Shown here one piece after another: positions 8,125 through 15,119 of a stretch of 64,000 bases of DNA; position 1 is the first letter of the stretch, and every line of letters starts with the position of its first letter. The position numbers were made by a program, and so were the translations under genes. The stretch spans positions 61,389 to 125,388 of the forward strand of contig NZ_OCNE01000020.1 in assembly GCF_900230195.1 (NCBI RefSeq). The letters are read 5' to 3'. The notes beneath the pieces were generated by a model, which saw nothing but the letters and a program-made list of their open reading frames with translations, had not been told where the DNA came from and searched no databases. The DNA comes from Streptomyces zhaozhouensis (lineage in GTDB: Bacteria; Actinomycetota; Actinomycetes; Streptomycetales; Streptomycetaceae).

Positions 8125-8961
8125 ATGCCCGCAGCGCCGGCCGCATCGAAGGCCACCTCCGACTCAGCCGACTCCCCGTCGTCCGAGCGCCGCAGGCGGC
8201 GGGTGCTCGCCGGCTGCGGTGTGGCGTTCGCCGCGCTGCTCGGGGTCGCGGCGTTCGCGCCGCTGCCGTTCGCGGTGACCGAGCCCGGCATGACGGCCGA
8301 CGTGCTGGGCGAGCACGAGGGGGAACCGGTGATCAGCGTCGAGGGCGCCGAGACCCGTTCCGCCGAGGGCGAGTTGCGGATGACGACGATCAACGCCACC
8401 TCGCCGGAGGCGACCGTCCGGCTGAGCGACGTGGTCAGCGGCTATCTCGCCGACGACCGCGCGGTGCTGCCGAGGGAGTCCGTCTACCCGGTGGGCGACT
8501 CCACGGAGGAGATCAGGGAGCACAACGAGGAGCAGATGCGCTCCTCCCAGGACGACGCGGTCGCGGCGGCCCTCGGGTATCTGGGACGGGACGACGTCGA
8601 GGTGGAGCTCAACCTCTCCGACGTGGGCGGCCCCAGCGCCGGGCTGCTGTTCTCGCTCGGGGTCGTCGCGCTGCTGGACGGCGACGGCTCGGGCGGCGAC
8701 CTCACCGGCGGGCAGGTCGTCGCGGGCACCGGCACCATCGACGCGGACGGCACGGTCGGCGCCGTCGGCGGGGTGCCGTTGAAGACGCACGCGGCCAGGG
8801 ACGACGGCGCGACGGTCTTCCTGGTGCCGCGCGACGAGTGCGAGGCGGCCGAGGGCAACGCGCCGGACGGACTGCGGCTGGTCCCCGTCGACACGTTGGA
8901 GGACGCGGTCGCGAGCCTGCGGGCGCTGGCCGGCGACGGCGACGCGGTCCCCTCCTGCTGA
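8125..8961 (+). CDS. Membrane-anchored Lon-like (S16) serine protease lacking a PDZ domain
   Basis: A 278-residue protease with a cytoplasmic basic stretch (ERRRRR), one membrane segment (about 30-52), an extracytoplasmic region and a Lon-type catalytic domain (about 150-255). The catalytic Ser/Lys dyad is S171 in GGPSAGL and K220 in VPLKTHAA. The segment GELRMTTIN...SQDDAVAAAL resembles the N-terminal part of SepM/YlbL proteins. In those, a PDZ domain follows before the protease; here the protease begins about 15 residues after it, so the PDZ module is absent. The start at 8125 is supported by a leaderless promoter. A strong hairpin at 8989-9023 ends the gene. Substrates are unknown, probably membrane or secreted proteins. 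Confidence 0.85.
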   Translation: MPAAPAASKATSDSADSPSSERRRRRVLAGCGVAFAALLGVAAFAPLPFAVTEPGMTADVLGEHEGEPVISVEGAETRSAEGELRMTTINATSPEATVRLSDVVSGYLADDRAVLPRESVYPVGDSTEEIREHNEEQMRSSQDDAVAAALGYLGRDDVEVELNLSDVGGPSAGLLFSLGVVALLDGDGSGGDLTGGQVVAGTGTIDADGTVGAVGGVPLKTHAARDDGATVFLVPRDECEAAEGNAPDGLRLVPVDTLEDAVASLRALAGDGDAVPSC

Positions 8962-8988
8962 ACGCGCCGAAAGGCACCCGGCACAGGA

Positions 8989-9023
8989 AACCGCCCCCGC
9001 GAGTGCAGGTCGCGGGGGCGGTT
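8989..9023. terminator. Bidirectional terminator hairpin
   Basis: A perfect 14-bp stem AACCGCCCCCGCGA / TCGCGGGGGCGGTT (8989-9002 and 9010-9023) with a 7-nt loop lies between two convergent genes, the protease and hppD. Confidence 0.85.
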
Positions 9024-9039
9024 GTGGGGGGTGGTGAGA

Positions 9040-10173
9040 TTACAGATTCCCCCGTCGCGCCTGTTCACGCTCGATCGCCTCGAAGAGGGCTTTGAAGTTC
9101 CCTTTTCCGAATCCCATCGAACCGTGCCGTTCGATCAACTCGAAGAAGACCGTCGGCCGGTCCTGTACCGGCTTGGTGAAGATCTGCAACAGGTAGCCGT
9201 CCTCGTCCCGGTCGGCCAGCACCCGGTGCTCCCGCAGCGTCTCCACCGGCACGCGGGTCTCGCCCACCCAGGAGCCCAGCTCGTCGTAGTACGAGTCCGG
9301 AACGCCCAGGAACTCCACGCCGGCCTCGCGCATCGCGGAGACGGTGGCGATGATGTCGTTGGTGGCGAGCGCGATGTGCTGGACGCCGGGGCCGCCGTAG
9401 AACTCCAGATACTCGTCGATCTGCGACTTCTTGCGGCCGGGCGCCGGCTCGTTGATGGGGAACTTGACCTTGCGGGTGCCGTCGGCCACCACCTTGGACA
9501 TCAGCGCCGAGTACTCGGTGGCGATGTCGTCGCCGACGAACTCCTTCATGTTGGTGAAGCCCATGACCCGCTGGTAGAACGCGACCCACTCGTTCATCCG
9601 GCCGAGTTCGACGTTGCCCACGCAGTGGTCGACGGCCTGGAAGAAGCGTCGCTCGGGGCGGGCGACCAGCGGGGAGGTCGCGACGTATCCGGGCAGGTAG
9701 GGGCCCTTGTAGTCGCGGCGTTCCACCAGCGTGTGGCGGGTCTCGCCATAGGTGGCGACGGCGGCGACGACCACCGTCCCGTTCTCGTCCGACAGCTCCT
9801 CCGGCTCTTGGAGGGGCGAGGCGCCCTGGGCGGTCGCGTGTGCGAACGCGGCCCTGGCGTCCGGCACCTCGATCGCGAGGTCGACCACGCCGTCCCCGTG
9901 GTCGGCCACGTGCCGCGCGAGCCGGTGGCCGGCCTCGCTCGTCGGCCTGACCACCGAGGTGAAGACGAACCGGGCGCCGCCCGACTCCAGGACGTAGGAG
10001 GCGAATTCGGGGCTGCCGTGCTCGGGGCCCCGGTAGGCGACCAGGGTCATCCCGAACGCCGTGGAGTAGTAGTGCGCGGCCTGCTTGGCGTTGCCCACCG
10101 CGAAGACCACCGCGTCCATGCCCCGCACGGGGAACGGGTCGTCCCGGGTGTGTTCATCTCTCTGCGCAGTCAT
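9040..10173 (-). CDS. hppD: 4-hydroxyphenylpyruvate dioxygenase
   Basis: Converts 4-hydroxyphenylpyruvate to homogentisate in tyrosine catabolism, using Fe(II) and O2. The 377-residue protein has the two vicinal-oxygen-chelate halves. The iron ligands are visible: His at about 182 (VDHCVGNV), His at about 266 (GVQHIALAT) and Glu at about 346 (FFELIER). The C-terminal GFGKGNFKALFEAIEREQ segment is diagnostic. The start ATG at 10173 gives MTAQRDEHTRDDPFPVRGMDAVV; the longer in-frame extension to 10257 runs into the promoter region. It is divergent from an Lrp/AsnC-type regulator, which is the likely controller. In Streptomyces homogentisate also feeds pyomelanin-type pigment. Confidence 0.95.
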   Translation of the reverse strand: MTAQRDEHTRDDPFPVRGMDAVVFAVGNAKQAAHYYSTAFGMTLVAYRGPEHGSPEFASYVLESGGARFVFTSVVRPTSEAGHRLARHVADHGDGVVDLAIEVPDARAAFAHATAQGASPLQEPEELSDENGTVVVAAVATYGETRHTLVERRDYKGPYLPGYVATSPLVARPERRFFQAVDHCVGNVELGRMNEWVAFYQRVMGFTNMKEFVGDDIATEYSALMSKVVADGTRKVKFPINEPAPGRKKSQIDEYLEFYGGPGVQHIALATNDIIATVSAMREAGVEFLGVPDSYYDELGSWVGETRVPVETLREHRVLADRDEDGYLLQIFTKPVQDRPTVFFELIERHGSMGFGKGNFKALFEAIEREQARRGNL

Positions 10174-10342
10174 GTTCGCAGCGTGCGGCACCCCGACAGA
10201 CTGTGCAATAGTTGGCGCTTTCGCTGGGCATCCTGTACAGCGCCGGCCGGGTGACACCGGTCGTTCAGTGCAGGGTGCTCAGGGGTTCCGGGGCGGCGAG
10301 GTCGCCGGGGCGGAAGAGACGGAAGAGACGCGGGGGGCGCGA

Positions 10343-11005
10343 GTGGCCATCGACACGTTGGACGCCCGGCTGATCGAGCTGCTGGCGCGCGAGCCGCGCA
10401 TCGGGGTGCTGGAGGCGAGCCGGCGGCTCGGGGTGGCGCGCGGCACCGCGCAGGCGCGGCTGGAGAAGCTGCGCACGCGGGGCGTGATCCGGGGCTTCGG
10501 CCCCGAGGTCGACCCGGCCGCCATCGGCTTCCCCGTCACCGCCTTCGTCACCCTGGAGATCACCCAGGGCGTCGGCGAGCAGCTCCGCGTCCATCTGCGC
10601 CGGGTCCCCGAGGTGCTCGAACTCCACACCATCACCGGCCAGGGCGACCTGCTGTGCCGGCTGGTCGCCCGTTCGAACGAGGACCTCCAGCGGGTGATCG
10701 ACGAGGTCGTCTGCTTCCCCGGCATCGTCCGCTCGTCCACCGTGATCGCCCTGTCCAACCCGGTGCCGCTGCGGCTGATCCCGCTGGTGCGGCACGCGGC
10801 GGCCGGCTCAGCCGGCGGCCTCCCCGGTGCCGTCGTCCCCGGCGACGTCGGGACCCTCGCCCCGGTCGGGGAGGTCGACGCCGGGGTCGGCGAGGGGGAC
10901 ACCGTCCCCGGGCCGGCCGAGGCCGAAGAGCCCGACCAGGTCGGTGAGGTCGGTGAGCCGGGACAGGTCGGGCAGTCCCGGCGCCCGCAGCGGCCCCTGT
11001 GCTAG
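10343..11005 (+). CDS. Lrp/AsnC-family transcriptional regulator
   Basis: A 220-residue regulator, probably sensing an amino acid and controlling the divergent hppD. The AsnC-type helix-turn-helix is at about 2-60 (DTLDARLIELLAREPRIGV, then VARGTAQARLEKL), and the ligand-binding RAM domain at about 65-145 includes VLELHTITGQGDLLCRLVA. Typical members end near 150 residues; here an acidic low-complexity tail (about 152-220) continues because the reading frame runs through the antisense end of the SsgA-like gene. The start is the GTG at 10343 behind a G-rich stretch. In-frame GTG codons nearer 10265 are alternatives. The two genes overlap tail-to-tail by 198 bp. Confidence 0.85.
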   Translation: MAIDTLDARLIELLAREPRIGVLEASRRLGVARGTAQARLEKLRTRGVIRGFGPEVDPAAIGFPVTAFVTLEITQGVGEQLRVHLRRVPEVLELHTITGQGDLLCRLVARSNEDLQRVIDEVVCFPGIVRSSTVIALSNPVPLRLIPLVRHAAAGSAGGLPGAVVPGDVGTLAPVGEVDAGVGEGDTVPGPAEAEEPDQVGEVGEPGQVGQSRRPQRPLC

Positions 11006-11551
11006 CTCGTCCGCCGCCCGCTCGTGCCGCTCCTCGGGCTGGGCGTGCCGCGCCGCGCCCTCGACACCGGCGGCCGGCCCGGCCCCGCCGTCGCCGAACG
11101 GCGCCCCGCACTCGCCGCACCCGGCGAACGGCGCCGTCAGCAGGGCCGCCAACTCCCCGTCCAGGTCGTGCCCCCGCGCCTCGCCGCCCGGCGGCACGAC
11201 GCGCAACGTCCGCTCCAGCCAGGCCGCGAGCGAGTGCCCGGGGATCCGCAGCAGCGCGTCGCCGTCGGGGGAGCGCAGCGACAGGCAGATGGTGGTCGTC
11301 AACCGCTCGTCGTCCTCGGGGCTTTCGGGCCACACCCGCACGTCGCCCTGGCCGGCCGGCCGGAAGATGCCCTCCACCAGCAGTTCCCTGGCGAAGGTCC
11401 AGTGGACGGGGGAGTCGGAGCCGATGTGGAACGTGACGTGCACCGCGAACGGGTCGTCCGAGCGGTAGGTGAGCCGGGCGGGGACGGGGATGCTGCGCTC
11501 GCCGGCGAGGACCAGCCGGACGTCCAGCTCGCGTTCGATGATGGTCTGCAT
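10808..11551 (-). CDS. SsgA-like protein (SALP) with long C-terminal tail
   Basis: SALPs are found in sporulating actinomycetes and direct septum placement and spore-wall events. Residues 1-122 match the family: DVRLVLAGERSIPVPARLTY, SDDPFAVHVTFH, WTFARELLVEGI, GDVRVWPE and LLRIPGHSLAAWLERT. Members are usually about 130-145 residues, but this one has 247. Residues after about 130 form a Gly/Ala/Glu/Leu-rich tail that is antisense to the end of the Lrp-type gene. Location next to hppD is the context of ssgG in Streptomyces coelicolor as I recall it, so an SsgG orthologue is possible, but the symbol is not assigned. The start is the ATG at 11551 behind GGGGGG. Confidence 0.85.
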   Translation of the reverse strand: MQTIIERELDVRLVLAGERSIPVPARLTYRSDDPFAVHVTFHIGSDSPVHWTFARELLVEGIFRPAGQGDVRVWPESPEDDERLTTTICLSLRSPDGDALLRIPGHSLAAWLERTLRVVPPGGEARGHDLDGELAALLTAPFAGCGECGAPFGDGGAGPAAGVEGAARHAQPEERHERAADELAQGPLRAPGLPDLSRLTDLTDLVGLFGLGRPGDGVPLADPGVDLPDRGEGPDVAGDDGTGEAAG

Positions 11552-11957
11552 GTCAGGACCCCCCAGGTTCCAGGGTTCGAATCTCTTTTCCGATGCCTCG
11601 GGCCACCGAGAGCGCCGCGCGGCCTCGTTGCCGCGTGGGAGGAGAGCGGGTCGGGCGCCGACTCTTACGCGGGTTCGGTGGAACTTCTCGGAATTTCTCC
11701 ACCAGCCGTCCCCGGAACGAGCCCCGGGCGCGTGGCGACCGCCCGCCGAACGGGCCCCGGGGCGGGCGGAGTCGGGCGCTTTGCCGGCCCTTGGGGTGCC
11801 TCGGGTCTCCGGGGGCCACGGCTGTTGGTTAAGGTCCGTGGTACGACAGACTGAGGGGGGATACCGCCGCTCACCCGGCGACGTAGCATCGTATCCCTCA
11901 GCGACTCAGCAGCAGGACGCACGGACGAGTGCACGGACGAGGAGATTCGGCCCGCCT
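11552..11957. other. Divergent intergenic region with an inverted repeat
   Basis: This 406-bp gap separates the SsgA-like gene (minus) from the DUF2510-RDD gene (plus) and must hold both promoters. The clearest structure is an imperfect inverted repeat: CTGAGGGGGGATAC at 11851-11864 faces GTATCCCTCAG at 11891-11901, with a 2-nt bulge and a 26-nt loop, 57 bp before the plus-strand start. It may be an operator or leader hairpin. No gene is visible. GGGTTCGAATCT near 11573 resembles a tRNA T-loop by chance. Confidence 0.5.
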
Positions 11958-13625
11958 ATGAGCCTCCCACCCGCAGGAAACGCCAGCGGCGGCCCGGGGC
12001 CCAACTGGTATCCGGACCCGTCCATTCCGGGGTACATCCGGTACTGGGACGGCCAGACCTGGGTCGCCGGCAGCAGCCGGCCCGAGCCCCGGGAAGGCGA
12101 GCCCCTGCCGACGCCGCCCACCTCGGGCGCCGCCTCGGCGCCGCCGGCGGGCGCCGCGCCAGTGCCCGCGGCCAGGGACGAGGCCGACGACAGGGCCGCG
12201 TTGCCCGTCCGTGAGAACCGCGCCGAGATCGCCGCCAGCCGCGACCAGCACGTGGGGCCGCGCCCCGACGAGGACGTCAGCACCTCGCCGGTGGCCGCGC
12301 CCGGGCGGGTCGACCCCAGGGGGCAGTTCCTGCGCACCCCGTCCGAGGGCTCGGAGCCGCCGCCCGCCGCGCAGCCGGCCGGCCGGCCGAAGGCGGAGCC
12401 GGAGGGCCCCAACGAGCAGACCTTCGGGCTGCGTTCGGCCGACCTGCCGCCGCAGCGGTCGGCGTCGGCGCAGCCGCCGCCCGCCGGTGGCCCGCCCGGG
12501 CTCGGCCTGCCGGGGACGCCGCAGCCGGCGTCCCCGCCCCCGAGCCAGGCCCCGGCCGCGCCCGCGCAGCAGCCCCCCGCCCAGCAGCAGCAGCCCGCCT
12601 CGGGCGGCCCGGAGTCCGGCCCGCCGGGGCTCGGCCTGCCCGGCGCGGCCAACGCGGCGCCCGCCGCCGACCCGCCGGCCGCCGCCCCGCAGCCGCCGCC
12701 CCAGCAGGGGGCCCAGCCGCCCGCCGGCCCCCCGCACCAGGGGCAGCCCGGCCAGCAGGGCCAGCCGCAGGGCGGCGTCCCCGGCCCCGGCCAGATCTTC
12801 CCGCCGCCGGCCGGCGGCGCCCCCGGCCAGCAGCCCCCCGCCGGCTACGGTTTTCCCCAGCCCGGCGGTCAGCCGGGACCCCCCGGCGGCGCCCCCGGCC
12901 AGCCGGGCGGCGGCTACGGCTTCCCGCCCCCGGCCGGCGGTCAGCCGCCCGGCGGTTACGGCTACCCGCCGCAGCAGCCGGGCCAGCCCGGTGGCGGCTA
13001 CGGCTACCCGCCCGCGCAGGGCCAGCCGCAGGGGCAGTCGGCGTACCTCCAGTCCCACGAGGGCGCGCCGCTGACGATGATGGCGAAGTTCACCGAGCCG
13101 GAGCAGAAGTACCCGGCCGCCCCCGGCAAGCGGCTCTTCGCGCGGATCATCGACGCGATCCTGCCGCTGGGCGGCGCCGCCGCCCTCGCCGTGCCGCTGC
13201 TCGGCGACGCCAGGGACCACATCAACGACCGGATCGACTCCATCGAGCACGCCGGCGTCAACGAGACCGTCTGGCTGATCGACGGCACCACCGGCGGCTA
13301 TCTCGCCATGGTGCTCGGCGTCTTCCTCGGCGTCGGCCTGCTCTTCGAGGTGCTGCCCGTCGCGCTGTGGGGCACCACCCTCGGCAAGGCGATGCTCGGG
13401 CTGAAGGTGCTGGACATGGAGCAGCAGGAGCCGCCGTCGTTCGGCAAGTCGATCGTCCGCTGGCTGGTGTACAACCTGCTGGCGGTGGTGCTGGTCGGCA
13501 TCGTCAACATGATCCTCGCGGTACGCGACCGCCCCTGGCGCCAGGGCTGGCACGACAAGGCGGCGAAGACCTTCGTCGCCGGCAAGGGCCGCCCACCGGG
13601 TGACCCGGTCGGCGCACAGCGGTAG
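11958..13625 (+). CDS. DUF2510-RDD membrane protein with long Pro/Gln/Gly linker
   Basis: A 555-residue protein in three parts. The N-terminal DUF2510 motif (NWYPDPSIPGYIRYWDGQTW, about 14-35) is a short aromatic element common in actinobacterial envelope proteins. Residues about 45-375 are an unstructured linker rich in Pro, Gln and Gly, with imperfect units such as QPGGGYGYPP and PPGLGLPG. The RDD domain (about 390-545) has three predicted membrane helices and the RDD-type KRLFARIID and GTTLGKAMLGLKV motifs. The start ATG at 11958 places DUF2510 near the N-terminus; the frame is open further upstream but without family sequence. A second RDD gene follows after 76 bp. RDD proteins are linked to ion transport in some bacteria, but the function here is unknown. 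Confidence 0.85.
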   Translation: MSLPPAGNASGGPGPNWYPDPSIPGYIRYWDGQTWVAGSSRPEPREGEPLPTPPTSGAASAPPAGAAPVPAARDEADDRAALPVRENRAEIAASRDQHVGPRPDEDVSTSPVAAPGRVDPRGQFLRTPSEGSEPPPAAQPAGRPKAEPEGPNEQTFGLRSADLPPQRSASAQPPPAGGPPGLGLPGTPQPASPPPSQAPAAPAQQPPAQQQQPASGGPESGPPGLGLPGAANAAPAADPPAAAPQPPPQQGAQPPAGPPHQGQPGQQGQPQGGVPGPGQIFPPPAGGAPGQQPPAGYGFPQPGGQPGPPGGAPGQPGGGYGFPPPAGGQPPGGYGYPPQQPGQPGGGYGYPPAQGQPQGQSAYLQSHEGAPLTMMAKFTEPEQKYPAAPGKRLFARIIDAILPLGGAAALAVPLLGDARDHINDRIDSIEHAGVNETVWLIDGTTGGYLAMVLGVFLGVGLLFEVLPVALWGTTLGKAMLGLKVLDMEQQEPPSFGKSIVRWLVYNLLAVVLVGIVNMILAVRDRPWRQGWHDKAAKTFVAGKGRPPGDPVGAQR

Positions 13626-13701
13626 CCCGGACGCCCGGTCGTTACGCCCGTACGCCGCCTCCCGGATGCGGCGGTGCCGGGGCCGGGGTGGACTCGCTGG
13701 C

Positions 13702-14352
13702 ATGAGCAGCGAGCAGCCCCAGCCAGGCCCCGGCGGCGAGCCGGGACGCCCCCGCCCCTTCGATCCGGCCACCTCGAACGAGTCCGGGCTGCCGCCCGCA
13801 CCCCCGCCGCCCGCCTCCGGTGACACCACCGGGGTGCCGGGCGGCGGTGACCGTTACGGGAGCAGCCCGTACGGCGGGCCCAGCGGCGCGGCCGATCCGC
13901 TGGCCGGGATGCCGCCGCTGGCCGCGCGGTGGCGCCGGCTGGTGGCCCGCGTCATCGACACCCTGGTCGTCGGCATCCCCGTCACCCTCCTCCTCTGGCC
14001 CTTCGCCGGCTCCTACGACTTCGACGACGGCGGCGGCAGCGGCGGCTCCTACGGGCGTCAGGCCGTGGTGCTGCTGGTGTACTTCGTCTACGAGGCGCTG
14101 ATGCTCACCACCAGGGGCCAGACGCTGGGCAAGATGGCGATGAGGATCCGGGTGGCGATGCTCGCCGACGGTTCGCTGCCCCGCGGCCAGGCCGGCTGGC
14201 TGAGGGCCGGGGTCTACTCGCTGCCGCAGCTGCTGCCCTGCGTGGGCTTCATCTTCTGGCTGGTCAACGTGCTCTTCTGCACCTGGGACCAGCCCTACCG
14301 CCAGTGTCTGCACGACAAGGCGGCGCGGACCGTGGTGGTCTCCACGGCCTGA
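13702..14352 (+). CDS. RDD family membrane protein
   Basis: A 216-residue paralogue of the C-terminal part of its upstream neighbour. Residues 1-75 are Pro/Gly-rich and disordered. The RDD domain spans about 80-212, with ARWRRLVARVIDTLVVGIPV, TRGQTLGKMAMRIRVAML and QCLHDKAARTVVV, and three hydrophobic segments. The start is the ATG at 13702; the open frame before it overlaps the end of the previous gene and has no family sequence. The pair looks like a tandem duplication in which only the first copy keeps DUF2510. It converges on a small minus-strand membrane gene 33 bp downstream. Confidence 0.82.
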   Translation: MSSEQPQPGPGGEPGRPRPFDPATSNESGLPPAPPPPASGDTTGVPGGGDRYGSSPYGGPSGAADPLAGMPPLAARWRRLVARVIDTLVVGIPVTLLLWPFAGSYDFDDGGGSGGSYGRQAVVLLVYFVYEALMLTTRGQTLGKMAMRIRVAMLADGSLPRGQAGWLRAGVYSLPQLLPCVGFIFWLVNVLFCTWDQPYRQCLHDKAARTVVVSTA

Positions 14353-14385
14353 ACGCGCCACCCGGCGTGCGGTGCGCGCCGGCGC

Positions 14386-14694
14386 TCAGACGCGCGCGTG
14401 GTCGCGCGCCTCGGCCGGCCGGCGCGCGGACTCGGCGCGGACGCCCGCCGAGGGGGGGCCGGCGGAGGAGTCCGGCTCACTCGCGGTGGCGGGGGCCGGT
14501 CCCGACGGCGCGAGCGCGGCCCTCCCGCGCGTCCCGACGAGCAGCGCCACGGCCGTCCCGGCGGCGAGCGCGCCCCCGGCGATCAGGAACGCGGCGGGCC
14601 CTGAGGCGTTCGGCACGGCGACGAGCAGCAGCAGGGTGAGGGAGACGACGGTGACCGAACCGTAGGCGATCTGCACGGGGGTCGGATGCGGCAT
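14386..14694 (-). CDS. Small membrane protein of unknown function
   Basis: 102 residues with two hydrophobic segments (about 8-30 and 34-54, the latter FLIAGGALAAGTAVALLVG), followed by a polar Ala/Pro/Arg-rich cytoplasmic tail. No family is recognised. The start is the ATG at 14694 behind a weak GAGG. It is convergent with the RDD gene and divergent from the M6 protease gene. Confidence 0.6.
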   Translation of the reverse strand: MPHPTPVQIAYGSVTVVSLTLLLLVAVPNASGPAAFLIAGGALAAGTAVALLVGTRGRAALAPSGPAPATASEPDSSAGPPSAGVRAESARRPAEARDHARV

Positions 14695-15119
14695 GGCGGG
14701 TTCCGTCCTCGGAAGGGGGTGCTGTAGCCGTCGAGGGAGGAAGGGGGTGCCCTCTCTCGAACGACTCTACGAGCCCGGATGCCCGCCGGGCGAGTCGGTC
14801 AAGCACCCGACCGGCCGGGGGACGGAAGCACGGGGGGCGCACCGGTTCATCGGGCCGGGAGCAACGCGGGCGCGGCGGCGTCCCGTCGCGGCGCGGCGGC
14901 ACGGGAGGCCCGGCACCGGTGGAAGACCCCGTGGGAAGACCCCGGTGGAAGACCTTGCCGCGAGGGCTTCGCCGAAGTGCGGCCCAAAAACGTTAGTTGG
15001 CGGAAGAGTTCGAATCAAGGTCTGTCTTTTTCTGTCTTACTCATGTCAAATGCGTCGGGTTAGAACCCCTTGAGAACACTGCGACAACACTGCGTGCGCA
15101 GGGGAGGACTGGCGAACAG
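14695..15119. other. Intergenic region upstream of the M6 protease
   Basis: A 425-bp non-coding stretch. Its right half (about 14985-15085) is markedly less GC-rich than the surroundings, as expected for a promoter region. TTACTC (about 15037) and TTAGAA (about 15059) at roughly 17-nt spacing form a weak candidate promoter for the protease. No gene, tRNA or recognised riboswitch consensus was seen. Confidence 0.4.

Noticed and set aside
11571..11590. tRNA T-loop-like sequence GGGTTCGAATC
   Set aside because: No acceptor stem or anticodon arm can be drawn around it.
14695..15119. Riboswitch (for example c-di-AMP ydaO type) upstream of the M6 protease
   Set aside because: I could not find the conserved core sequences or a matching set of helices.
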